Below the pieces are notes generated by a model. The model was not told where the DNA came from and did no database searches. It was given only the letters and a program-made list of their open reading frames with translations. The position numbers and the translations under genes were made by a program. 64,000 bases of DNA. It comes from Aquitalea aquatilis. Lineage in GTDB: Bacteria > Pseudomonadota > Gammaproteobacteria > Burkholderiales > Chromobacteriaceae. Positions 23,222 through 31,572 of this stretch are shown piece after piece; the stretch's first letter is position 1, and each line of letters opens with the position of its first letter. The stretch covers positions 2,046,001 to 2,110,000 of the forward strand of contig NZ_CP039731.1 of the NCBI RefSeq assembly GCF_005155025.1. The letters are read 5' to 3'.

Positions 23222-25306
23222 TCAGCCCTTGCTTCCCCCAATTACCGCAATTATACGAATGGATTTATTGTCCGGTACTTCATTATGCGAGATCACACGC
23301 AGTTGTGGGAGAGCCCTTCTCAAGAATCGTGCCAGTAGTGGCCGCAAACCTGGTGGTGTCAGCAATACCGGATTGTAACCTTGAATCTCCACTTGTTCGG
23401 CTTGTTGTGCAGCGCTGGACAGCAGGTTTTCTGCCAGACCGGGTTCCAGACCGCCGCCGGTCTTGGAGTTGACTGCCTGTGACAGCACGTTTTCCAGTGC
23501 GGGGTCCAGCGTCATCAGCGGTAGTTCGGTCTCGCCGGGGAACAGCTGCTGCACGATGACCCGCGCCAGCGCAGTCCGTACCGAGGAGGTGAGGTCGTCC
23601 ACGTCCTGGGTGGTGCCGATGTGGTCTGCCAGGGTTTCCAGAATGGTGCGGAAGTCGCGGATATGGATGCCATCGGTCAGTAACTGCTGCAATACCTTTT
23701 GCAGAATGCCGATGGGGACAATCTTGGGCACCAGGTCTTCCACCAGCTTGGGCGATTCCTTGGCCTGATGGTCGATCAGCGCCTGCACTTCTTCGCGGCC
23801 CAGCAGTTCGGCGGCGTGGGTTTGCAGCAGGTTGGAAATATGGGTGGCCACCACGGTGCTGGAGTCGACCACGGTATAGCCCATCTGTTGGGCTTCTTCG
23901 CGCTTGGCGGCATCGATCCACACCGCCGGCAGGCCGAAGGCCGGGTCGGTGGTGGGCGTGCCGGGCATATTGCCGTTTACCCGCCCCGGATTGATGGCGA
24001 GGTATTGCCCGATATAGGCCTCGCCCTGTCCGATTTCCACGCCCTTGAGCAAAATGCGGTAGGCATTGGGCTTGATTTCCAGATTGTCGCGGATGTGGAC
24101 TGCGGGTACCAGAAAGCCCAGTTCCTGGGCGATTTTCTTGCGGATGCCGCGAATGCGGCGCAAGAGTTCGCCATCCTGGCTGCGGTCGACCAGCGGAATC
24201 AGCCGGTAACCGACCTCCAGTCCCAGTGCGTCCACGTGTTGCACATCGTTCCAGCTGACTTCGGCCATGGGCTGGTCGGGTGGGGCGGCGGCCAGGGCTT
24301 CCTGCTTGCTTGCCTTGGCGGCGGCGGCCATTTCCTTCTTGTCCATGGTCCAGCCCAGCGCGCCCAGCAGGCTGGCGATCAGCAGGAAGGCGAAGTGCGG
24401 CATATTGGGGATGAGGCCGATCATGCCGATGACGGCGGCCGTGATGTACAGCACTTGCGGTTTGGCAAACAGCTGGCCGAAGAACTGCTCCGACATGTCC
24501 TTGTCGGTCCCCACACGCGACACCACGATACCGGCGGCGGTGGAGATGATCAGCGCGGGAATCTGTGCCACCAGGCCATCGCCGATGGTGAGCAGGGTGT
24601 AGGTCTTGGCGGCGGTGCCGGCATCCAGATCATGCTGTACCACGCCGACAATCAGGCCGCCGACGATATTGATGACGATGATCATGATGCCGGCCATGGC
24701 ATCGCCGCGCACGAATTTGGAGGCACCGTCCATCGAGCCGAAGAAGTTGGCTTCTTCGGAAATGGTGGAGCGGCGCTTGCGGGCTTCGTCTTCGCCGATC
24801 AGGCCGGCGTTGAGGTCGGCGTCAATCGCCATCTGTTTGCCGGGCATGGCATCCAGGGTGAAGCGGGCGGATACTTCGGCGATACGGCCGGCACCCTTGG
24901 TGATCACCACGAAGTTGATGATGGTGATGATGACGAATACCACGATACCAATGGCGACGTTGTCGCCGATCAGGAAGTGGGCAAAGGATTCGATCACCTT
25001 GCCGGCGGCATCCGGGCCGCTGTGGCCTTCCAGCAAGATCGTCCGGCTGGATGCCACGTTGAGCGACAGGCGCAGCAGGGTGGTGACCAGCAGTACCGAG
25101 GGGAAGGATGAGAAGTCCAGCGGCTTGCGGACATTGATGCCCACCAAGAGAACAATCACCGACACCGCAATATTGAAGGTAAAGAACACGTCCAGCAGCA
25201 CCGGTGGCAACGGCAATACCATCATCGACAAAATGAGGATGATGAGGATGGGGCCGGCCAGCTTGGTGACGTTGAACTGCTTCAGCTGGGTGAGGAAATT
25301 ATCCAT
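23222..25306 (-). CDS. flhA: Flagellar export gate protein FlhA
   Basis: This core membrane protein of the flagellar type III export apparatus is 694 residues long. The N-terminal half has about eight membrane helices and the conserved cytoplasmic loop SARFTLDAMPGKQMAIDADL. The C-terminal cytosolic domain forms the substrate-docking nonamer ring. The length equals that of other FlhA proteins. It lies 6 bp downstream of flhB. Confidence 0.96.
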   Translation of the reverse strand: MDNFLTQLKQFNVTKLAGPILIILILSMMVLPLPPVLLDVFFTFNIAVSVIVLLVGINVRKPLDFSSFPSVLLVTTLLRLSLNVASSRTILLEGHSGPDAAGKVIESFAHFLIGDNVAIGIVVFVIITIINFVVITKGAGRIAEVSARFTLDAMPGKQMAIDADLNAGLIGEDEARKRRSTISEEANFFGSMDGASKFVRGDAMAGIMIIVINIVGGLIVGVVQHDLDAGTAAKTYTLLTIGDGLVAQIPALIISTAAGIVVSRVGTDKDMSEQFFGQLFAKPQVLYITAAVIGMIGLIPNMPHFAFLLIASLLGALGWTMDKKEMAAAAKASKQEALAAAPPDQPMAEVSWNDVQHVDALGLEVGYRLIPLVDRSQDGELLRRIRGIRKKIAQELGFLVPAVHIRDNLEIKPNAYRILLKGVEIGQGEAYIGQYLAINPGRVNGNMPGTPTTDPAFGLPAVWIDAAKREEAQQMGYTVVDSSTVVATHISNLLQTHAAELLGREEVQALIDHQAKESPKLVEDLVPKIVPIGILQKVLQQLLTDGIHIRDFRTILETLADHIGTTQDVDDLTSSVRTALARVIVQQLFPGETELPLMTLDPALENVLSQAVNSKTGGGLEPGLAENLLSSAAQQAEQVEIQGYNPVLLTPPGLRPLLARFLRRALPQLRVISHNEVPDNKSIRIIAVIGGSKG

Positions 25307-25312
25307 GCGGGA

Positions 25313-26479
25313 TTACTGTCTCGCTTTCGGGGCCGCATCTTGCTGGCGTTTGCTTTCCGGGTCAAGGTCGGCGGGGACTTCCAGCTGGTCCGGGTAGACC
25401 GGTGCCAGGCCGCCGTTGTATTCATAAGCTTTCAACTGGTAAACATAAGCCAGAATCTGCGCTGCCGCAGTATACAGCCTGGCGGGGATTTCCCGGCCCA
25501 ATTCGCCATGGAAATACAGCGCCCGGGCAAAACTGGGCGAGCGCATCACCGTGACCTTGTGTTCTTTGCCGCTTTCGATGATTTTTTCGGCCAGTTTCAG
25601 CGTGCCCATGGCGACAATCTGTGGTGCCTGCATGCCTTCTTCGTATTTCAGTGCCACCGCATAGTGGGTTGGGTTGGTCACGATCACATTGGCCTTGGGG
25701 ATTTCAGCCATCATGCGCTTGCGTGCGGCTTCCCGTTGCAGCTGGCGGATACGGCCCTTGACCTCGGGCGAGCCTTCCATTTCCTTGTATTCCTGCTTGA
25801 TCTCTTCCTTGGTCATGCGCAGTTGCTTGTGGTAGTTCCACAGCTGGAAAGGCACGTCGATCACCACCAGCATCAGCATGGCGGCGGTGACGGTGAAGAA
25901 GGTGGTGATCAGCATGTCGGTCATCTTGAGGATGCCTGCTTCCAGCGGCATGGTGAGCAGACCGAGAATGTCGCTGCGCTCGCGCCAGATGATCCATACC
26001 GCCACGCCGCCGATCAGCATGCTCTTGAGGATGGCCTTCAGGCCTTCGGTGGCAGAGTTGAGCGAGAAAATGCGCTTGATGCCGCTGGCCGGGTTCAGCT
26101 TGGTCAGCTTGGGCTCGAGCGGACTGAGGGTGAAGTTCCAGCCGCCGATCAGAATGGGAGTGGCTACCGCCACCAGTGCCAGCCCGCCCAATATCGGCAT
26201 CAGCTGCCACAGCATGGAGAACAGTGCCTCCTTGAAGCGGATGATGGCCGGCTCGGCCTGTTGCACCGTGTGCTGATCAAAGATCAGCAGCTGTTTCATC
26301 ATCAGCATGATGGCGCCGGCGAGCTTGCCGCCCAGGGTCATCAGCAATGCGACTCCGGTCATGGTGACTGCGAACGTGGACAATTCCCGCGAGCGCGGGA
26401 TATTGCCGTCGTCCCGTGCGGTTTGCAGCCGTTTGGCTGACGCGGGTTCGGTCCGTTCGAGATCGGAATCTTCTGCCAT
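25313..26479 (-). CDS. flhB: Flagellar export switch protein FlhB
   Basis: FlhB controls the change from rod/hook to filament export. The 388-residue protein has four membrane helices and the cytosolic autocleavage site NPTH in NVIVTNPTHYAVALKY (near residue 268). The N-terminus EDSDLERTEPASAKRLQTAR is typical. It opens the flhB-flhA-flhF-flhG-fliA-motC run and diverges from thyA. Confidence 0.96.
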   Translation of the reverse strand: MAEDSDLERTEPASAKRLQTARDDGNIPRSRELSTFAVTMTGVALLMTLGGKLAGAIMLMMKQLLIFDQHTVQQAEPAIIRFKEALFSMLWQLMPILGGLALVAVATPILIGGWNFTLSPLEPKLTKLNPASGIKRIFSLNSATEGLKAILKSMLIGGVAVWIIWRERSDILGLLTMPLEAGILKMTDMLITTFFTVTAAMLMLVVIDVPFQLWNYHKQLRMTKEEIKQEYKEMEGSPEVKGRIRQLQREAARKRMMAEIPKANVIVTNPTHYAVALKYEEGMQAPQIVAMGTLKLAEKIIESGKEHKVTVMRSPSFARALYFHGELGREIPARLYTAAAQILAYVYQLKAYEYNGGLAPVYPDQLEVPADLDPESKRQQDAAPKARQ

Positions 26480-26660
26480 TGAGCTCCAGTTTTCTGACGT
26501 TGTATTTTAAAGCGGATGGTAGCGTATGCCGGGGGCGGCCGGCCAGTCCGATTTGGCATCATGGTTATTGCCCCTGCTGTTTTTACAGCAAGGGCGGCCG
26601 AGGCGACGGGCTGCGGCTGCCTGCGGTACAATCGGCGGATTCTTATGGATGGATGGCAGC

Positions 26661-27455
26661 ATGCAACAGTACCTCGACCTGATGCGCCATGTGCTGGAAC
26701 ATGGCCATGACAAGTCCGACCGCACCGGCACCGGCACCCGCTCGGTATTCGGTTACCAGATGCGCTTCGACCTGCAGCAGGGTTTCCCGCTGATCACCAC
26801 CAAAAAATGCCACCTGCGCTCCATCATTCACGAACTGCTGTGGTTTCTGACCGGCGATACCAATATCCGCTATCTGAAAGAAAACGGGGTATCGATCTGG
26901 GATGAGTGGGCCGATGAAAATGGTGATCTGGGCCCGGTTTACGGCTACCAGTGGCGCAGCTGGCCGGCGCCGGATGGCCGCCATATCGACCAGATCAGCA
27001 ATGTGGTGGAGATGATCAAGCGCAATCCCGATTCACGCCGGCTGATGGTTTCCGCCTGGAATCCGGCGCTGGTGGATGAAATGGCGCTGCCGCCTTGCCA
27101 CAGTTTGTTCCAGTTTTATGTGGCGGACGGCAAGTTGTCTTGCCAGCTGTATCAGCGCTCGGCCGATATTTTCCTGGGTGTGCCCTTCAATATCGCCTCC
27201 TATGCCTTGCTCACCATGATGGTGGCGCAAGTGTGCGGCCTGCAGCCCGGCGATTTCGTGCACACGCTGGGCGATGCCCATTTGTATAGCAATCATCTGG
27301 AACAGACCCGCCTGCAGCTGAGCCGCGAACCACGCCCGCTGCCGCAGATGAAGATCAACCCGGCGGTGAACGATCTGTTTGCCTTCACCTTTGATGACTT
27401 CACGCTGGAAGGGTATGACCCGCACCCGCACATCAAGGGAGCGGTGGCGGTATGA
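26661..27455 (+). CDS. thyA: Thymidylate synthase
   Basis: It methylates dUMP to dTMP with methylenetetrahydrofolate and yields dihydrofolate, which the next gene product recycles. The 264-residue protein has the catalytic Cys146 in [12 protein letters not shown] and the folate-binding GYQWRSW, the same length as in E. coli. The ATG before [10 protein letters not shown] is chosen over earlier in-frame starts with no conserved sequence. A TACAAT at 26627-26632 is a possible -10 box. folA overlaps by 4 bp. Confidence 0.97.
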   Translation: MQQYLDLMRHVLEHGHDKSDRTGTGTRSVFGYQMRFDLQQGFPLITTKKCHLRSIIHELLWFLTGDTNIRYLKENGVSIWDEWADENGDLGPVYGYQWRSWPAPDGRHIDQISNVVEMIKRNPDSRRLMVSAWNPALVDEMALPPCHSLFQFYVADGKLSCQLYQRSADIFLGVPFNIASYALLTMMVAQVCGLQPGDFVHTLGDAHLYSNHLEQTRLQLSREPRPLPQMKINPAVNDLFAFTFDDFTLEGYDPHPHIKGAVAV

Positions 27456-27949
27456 GCAAGCCTGTTCTGACGCTGGTCGCCGCCATGGCCAGCAACCGGG
27501 TGATCGGCATCAACAACACCTTGCCCTGGCACTTGCCGGAAGACCTGAAGCATTTCAAGGCGGTGACGCTGGGCAAGCCGGTGCTGATGGGGCGTAAAAC
27601 CTACGATTCGATTGGCCGCCCACTGCCGGGCCGACGCAATATCGTGATTACCCGGCAAGCCGACTGGCAGGCGGCTGGTGTGGAAGTGGCACATTCACTG
27701 GAGCAGGCTTTGGAAATGGCCGCTGACGTGGAAGAAGTCTGCCTGATTGGCGGTGCCGAGCTGTACCGGCAAGCGATTGCCGCAGCGGATCGCCTGCGGC
27801 TGACTGAGATTGCCCAACCCTTCGATGGCGATGCGCATTTCCCAGCGTTTGATGTGGAGGCCTGGCAGGAGGAGTCGCGCAGCGAGCATTGCAGCGAACA
27901 GGGGCTGGCCTACGCTTTCGTCGATTACCGACGTTGCAGTGTTGGCTAG
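27452..27949 (+). CDS. folA: Dihydrofolate reductase
   Basis: It reduces dihydrofolate to tetrahydrofolate with NADPH and is the trimethoprim target. The 165-residue protein has [20 protein letters not shown] with the active-site acid Asp31, [16 protein letters not shown] and the NADPH-binding [10 protein letters not shown]. Its ATG overlaps the thyA stop (ATGA), coupling the two genes. Confidence 0.96.
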   Translation: MSKPVLTLVAAMASNRVIGINNTLPWHLPEDLKHFKAVTLGKPVLMGRKTYDSIGRPLPGRRNIVITRQADWQAAGVEVAHSLEQALEMAADVEEVCLIGGAELYRQAIAAADRLRLTEIAQPFDGDAHFPAFDVEAWQEESRSEHCSEQGLAYAFVDYRRCSVG

Positions 27950-27973
27950 GCAGAAGCTGATCTGACCATGACA

Positions 27974-27995
27974 AAAGCCGCGAGCAAGCGGCTTT
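27974..27995 (+). terminator. Terminator-like hairpin at the folA 3' end, joined to repeat copy B
   Basis: AAAGCCGC-GAGCAA-GCGGCTTT forms a stem whose right arm is also the left end of the repeat element, the same arrangement as at 8739-8763. The T run is only TTT. Confidence 0.5.
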
Positions 27996-28176
27996 CAGGC
28001 TGCTGACCAAGTAAGTTGGTACGATTGCGCTGGACCCGGCGAAGCCGGGCCTTTCGACAGCTGCTTGCTTCCGCAGCCTTCCCGTTTATTCCCAATCCCC
28101 CCGCCCTTGCCCTGCAAGGGAGCCTCGCTTTCTTTCCAGAAAGCGAGAGGGACTTGTCAACAATTTGAAAGCCGCT
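27987..28176. repeat. Terminator-associated interspersed repeat, copy B (about 190 bp)
   Basis: The left end AGCGGCTTTCAGGCTGCTGA and the right end read inverted, AGCGGCTTTCAAATTGTTGA, are imperfect inverted repeats of about 23 bp. The interior matches copy A at 8756-8946 over its whole length, including a conserved CCCAATCCCCCCGCCCTTGC stretch and the three internal hairpins. Compensating changes keep the AAAGCGAG stem loop (TTCCTTTGAG in A, TTCTTTCCAG in B). It lies between the converging folA and GntR genes. Confidence 0.8.
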
Positions 28177-28190
28177 TGTGACTACCCGGC

Positions 28191-28862
28191 TCAGTGCTGG
28201 CTGCCAGCCAGTGCCTCGGCGGATTTCTGTGCCAGCTTGCTGTAGTCCTGGCCAAACTCCGCCACCATGATGCGCAGGCGCGTGGTGTCGCGGGCGATGA
28301 TGGTTTTCAGCAGGTCTTCCAGAAACTGTTGGGTAAGATCCATTTGCGACCGGCCAGCACGCAGGATGGCGAACAGGCAGCGCTGGGTCAGCGGCAGCAA
28401 GTCTTGCAGGGCAGCGCTCATGTAGCGGTTGCTGGAGAAGTCGTACAGCGCACGCAGAAATTCCACGCCGCTATCAAAATAACCCGGCATGTCATCCTGG
28501 CGATGGCATTCCGCCAACTGTGTCATCAGCTCGAAAAAGCGTGCCAGATCGTCGTTTTTCCAGTTGCTGGCCAGGTTGCTGACCACCCGGTCCAGCAGCA
28601 TGAACCACAGTTCGAAGAAGTCGCGTACATCCTGGCCGGAGATGCTGGACACCACGGCACCACGGCGCGGAAAAATTTCCACCAGATGACGCCGCTGTAG
28701 AATCAGCAAGGCTTCCCGTACCGAACCCCGGCTGACCTCCAGCTCGGCCGCAATGCGCAGTTCCTGTATCCGCTCGCCCGGTGCCATTTCTCCCTGGATG
28801 ATCTTTTTGCCAAGGTATTGGGCTATTTGTTCCGTGAGCGAGTCGTTGGCCTTGAACGTCAT
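28191..28862 (-). CDS. GntR-family transcriptional regulator (FadR/FCD subfamily)
   Basis: A 223-residue regulator with an N-terminal winged helix (GEMAPGERIQELRIAAELEV, SRGSVREALLILQRRHLVEI) and an all-helical FCD-type ligand domain. Two ATGs lie 12 bp apart; the second is chosen because the first forms the GGAG ribosome-binding site 6 bp before it. No target gene is adjacent: the far side is the candidate small RNA. Ligand unknown; organic acids are typical for the subfamily. Confidence 0.82.
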   Translation of the reverse strand: MTFKANDSLTEQIAQYLGKKIIQGEMAPGERIQELRIAAELEVSRGSVREALLILQRRHLVEIFPRRGAVVSSISGQDVRDFFELWFMLLDRVVSNLASNWKNDDLARFFELMTQLAECHRQDDMPGYFDSGVEFLRALYDFSSNRYMSAALQDLLPLTQRCLFAILRAGRSQMDLTQQFLEDLLKTIIARDTTRLRIMVAEFGQDYSKLAQKSAEALAGSQH

Positions 28863-29023
28863 CAGCGTCTCCATTATCGAATATTATTATTTTCATATAT
28901 ATTGGCCTGCACGGCAATTGGAATGTGGAATTGTCTGGCAATTGGGCTGTCGGGCAGGGTGATGCAATTAGGCAAAGCCTGTTGCATTTTGATGATGTTT
29001 CTTTGCCTTGTTAGGGAAATCCC

Positions 29024-29052
29024 TTGTCTGTATTCGGAATAGGCTTTAGGAT
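29024..29052 (+). promoter_or_regulatory. Candidate promoter of the small RNA
   Basis: TTGTCT and TAGGAT are spaced by 17 bp, each matching four of six consensus bases. It points away from the GntR gene and has no protein gene downstream on its strand for more than 2 kb. Confidence 0.4.
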
Positions 29053-29058
29053 TAAAAC

Positions 29059-29222
29059 GCTTGTTTGAAATGGCTGACACGAGGAATGGGGCTATACAAA
29101 CTTGCCTGAGGCAAGCAGTGCACCTGAGGGTGCGGTGTGTTTTCTCACAATCTAGCGGGTTGTTTACCGGTCCTGGACCGGGGGATGATTGGGGCCTTCG
29201 CTGCGGCGAAGGCCTTTTTTTA
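29059..29222 (+). ncRNA. Candidate small RNA ending in an orphan terminator
   Basis: About 160 nt between two minus-strand genes contain tandem hairpins CTTGCC-TGA-GGCAAG and GCACC-TGAG-GGTGC, then CCGGTCC-T-GGACCGG, then a strong terminator GGCCTTCGC-TGCG-GCGAAGGCC with seven T residues. The terminator is oriented plus, yet the last plus-strand gene, folA, ends 1.2 kb upstream beyond another terminator. A short open frame covers part of the region but has no family match or ribosome-binding site. A plausible promoter lies at 29024-29052. I cannot name a known RNA family; loops with TGAGG may be functional. Confidence 0.45.
29193..29221 (+). terminator. Strong Rho-independent terminator without an upstream protein gene
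   Basis: A 9 bp GC-rich perfect stem with a four-base loop is followed by TTTTTTT. No T run exists on the other strand, so it does not serve ubiG. Confidence 0.85.
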
Positions 29223-29301
29223 TCTGCATGGGTGCCGTGGAAAAAAGAAAACCCCTGGCCGGCTTGGAGCGGGGCAGGGGTCTGGCGCAGGCGTGCTGTG
29301 T

Positions 29302-30003
29302 TTACAGCGCCGCGCGGCGGGTGGCCATCAGGTAGTTGACCTGGGTGTCGTCGCCCAGCGAATAAATGCGCGTCAGCGGCTTGTAGCTCATGCCGCTGAC
29401 GTTGCCGATTTCCAGCCCGGCATTGCGCGCCATGCGCGACAGCTCGGACGGCTTGAGGAAGCGGGCATACTCATGGGTGCCGCGCGGCAGCATGTTGAGC
29501 ACGTACTCTGCGCCCACGACTGCCAGCAGATAGGCCTTGGCATTGCGGTTGAGGGTGGAGAAGAATACCCAGCCACCCGGCTTGACCAGACGGGCACAGC
29601 TGCGCACCACGCTTTCCGGGTCTGGTACATGCTCCAGCATTTCCATGCAGGTGACGACATCAAAGCTGCCCGGCGCTTCGTCGGCCAGTTCTTCCACGGC
29701 GATGCAGCGGTATTCCACGGCCACGCCCGACTCCAGGCTGTGCAGCTGGGCCACTTTCAGCGATTTCTTGGCCAGATCAATGCCGGTGACCTGCGCGCCG
29801 CGCAGGGCCATGCTCTCGGCGAGAATCCCGCCACCACAGCCCACATCCAGTACCTTGAGGTCCTTGATGCCGGCAAAGTCATCGATATAGTCCAGCCGTA
29901 GCGGGTTGATCTCGTGCAGCGGCTTGAATTCGCTGTCCTTGTCCCACCACTTGTGTGCCAGCTGGCTGAATTTGTCGATTTCCAGTTCGTCTACATTGCT
30001 CAT
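29302..30003 (-). CDS. ubiG: UbiG: 3-demethylubiquinone / polyprenyl-hydroxybenzoate O-methyltransferase
   Basis: It performs both O-methylations in ubiquinone synthesis with S-adenosylmethionine. The 233-residue protein has the SAM motif [23 protein letters not shown], and the UbiG-typical [20 protein letters not shown] near the N-terminus. The start is 3 bp after the mtaD stop, so they form an operon; the pair recurs in many proteobacteria. Confidence 0.95.
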   Translation of the reverse strand: MSNVDELEIDKFSQLAHKWWDKDSEFKPLHEINPLRLDYIDDFAGIKDLKVLDVGCGGGILAESMALRGAQVTGIDLAKKSLKVAQLHSLESGVAVEYRCIAVEELADEAPGSFDVVTCMEMLEHVPDPESVVRSCARLVKPGGWVFFSTLNRNAKAYLLAVVGAEYVLNMLPRGTHEYARFLKPSELSRMARNAGLEIGNVSGMSYKPLTRIYSLGDDTQVNYLMATRRAAL

Positions 30004-30006
30004 TGC

Positions 30007-31326
30007 TTACCTCGCCAGAATACGGTTGCGCCAGTCTTCACCGCGCGCTTTCAGTGCAGCTTCGTCCATGGTCTGCAGCTGGCGTGCGTCCAGCAGGCAG
30101 CGGCCCTTAACCCAGACATGGCTCACCTGCTCGCGGCCGGCGGCGTACACCACATGCGATACCGGATCGAAAGCCGGGGCGGTTTCCAGTGCCGACAGGT
30201 CGATGGCGATCAGGTCGGCCTGTTTGCCCACCTTGACCGAGCCTACCTTGTCGGCGATACCCAGTGCGCGCGCGCCGTTCAGCGTAGCCATGCGAATGGC
30301 GGTGGCTGCCGGCACGGCGGTCGGGTCCAGCGTGCCCACCTTGGCCAGCAGGGCGGCCAGACGGGTCTCTGCCATCATGTCCAGCTTGTTGTTGGACGCT
30401 GCACCATCGGTGCCGATACCGACGGCCACACCGGCTGCCAGCAGTTGCTGTACCGGGGCGATGCCGGAGGCCAGCTTCATATTGGATGCCGGATTGTGCG
30501 CGACCGCCACGCCATGCCGGGCGACGATGTCGATTTCCTCAGCATTCAGATGCACCATGTGGGCGGCAATCAGGCGCGGCGACAGCAAGCCCAGCTGTTG
30601 CAGGCGCGCCAGCGGGCGTTGTTGCAGTTCCTTGACGCTGTTGCTCACCTCATCCGCGGTTTCGTGGATGTGGCAGTGAATCCGCATGTCTTCGCGCTCG
30701 GCCAGATCAACCACCTTGCGGAAGGTGTCATCAGATACGGTGTAGGGGGCGTGCGGGGCCAGGGTGAAGGTAATCAGCTCTTCGCCCAGGAATTCGCTAC
30801 GCTCGGCCATGCCCTTGCTGATGTATTCATCGGCATTGCTGGCGTAATTGGTGGGGAATTCCAGAATCGAGCAGCCGACAAAGGTGCGCATGCCGGATGC
30901 CAGGCCGGCGCGGCCCATGGCGGCATGGTAGAAGTACATGTCGTTGATGGTGGTGGTGCCACCACGAATCATTTCCGCCATCGCCAGGCTGGCACCGTCG
31001 AACACGAAATCATCGCGCACGTGCTTGCCTTCGGCCGGCCAGATATGATTGTTCAGCCAGTCCATCAGCGCCTTGTCGTCGGCCAGACCGCGCAGCAGGG
31101 TCATGGCCGAGTGGCCGTGCAGGTTGATCAGGCCAGGCATCAGCACATGATTACCCAGTTCCAGTCTTTCACTGGCGTTGATTGCAGGGCACTGGCTGGC
31201 GGGCAGAATGGCGGCGATCTGGCCATCCTTGATGGCGACCGCATGGTTTTCCAGCACTTCGCCATCTTGTTCTACCGTGATGATCCAGCGTGCCGAAATA
31301 AGCGTGTCGTATTGTGTTGCTGACAT
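30007..31326 (-). CDS. mtaD: 5-methylthioadenosine/S-adenosylhomocysteine deaminase-type amidohydrolase
   Basis: A 439-residue TRZ/ATZ-family metal hydrolase. It carries the metal ligands in PGLINLHGHSAMTLLRG, the His pair in HCHIHETADEV, the His in IAAHMVHLNAEE and the Asp in GIGTDGAASNN. The family deaminates methylthioadenosine or S-adenosylhomocysteine; linkage to the SAM-dependent ubiG fits disposal of the methylation product. The ATG before SATQYDTLIS is chosen over a longer frame with no conserved sequence. Confidence 0.82.
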   Translation of the reverse strand: MSATQYDTLISARWIITVEQDGEVLENHAVAIKDGQIAAILPASQCPAINASERLELGNHVLMPGLINLHGHSAMTLLRGLADDKALMDWLNNHIWPAEGKHVRDDFVFDGASLAMAEMIRGGTTTINDMYFYHAAMGRAGLASGMRTFVGCSILEFPTNYASNADEYISKGMAERSEFLGEELITFTLAPHAPYTVSDDTFRKVVDLAEREDMRIHCHIHETADEVSNSVKELQQRPLARLQQLGLLSPRLIAAHMVHLNAEEIDIVARHGVAVAHNPASNMKLASGIAPVQQLLAAGVAVGIGTDGAASNNKLDMMAETRLAALLAKVGTLDPTAVPAATAIRMATLNGARALGIADKVGSVKVGKQADLIAIDLSALETAPAFDPVSHVVYAAGREQVSHVWVKGRCLLDARQLQTMDEAALKARGEDWRNRILAR

Positions 31327-31500
31327 GGATAAAGTCCTGCCGAATTCTGAATGCTGGGGATTGTAGGCTGCTGCTCTGGGCATGGCAAATTGACCGCGTG
31401 GGCGGTGGCCGTACCGCATAAACTGTTATGTAAAGAAAAAATCGCTTATAACTGGGAAAGGTCTGCCTTATTATGCGATTAATCTGATTGACAGCACATG

Positions 31501-31518
31501 AGCTGCAATTTTGCAGCT
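31501..31518. promoter_or_regulatory. Inverted repeat upstream of the GGDEF/EAL gene
   Basis: AGCTGCAA-TT-TTGCAGCT is an 8 bp perfect inverted repeat 55 bp before the start codon. It may be an operator or an RNA hairpin. Apart from it, the 245 bp between mtaD and this gene holds only AT-rich promoter-like sequence. Confidence 0.35.
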
Positions 31519-31572
31519 AAATATTGATAGCGGGTTTTCCGCGCCATGAACGTTTTTTGATAATCGATACCG

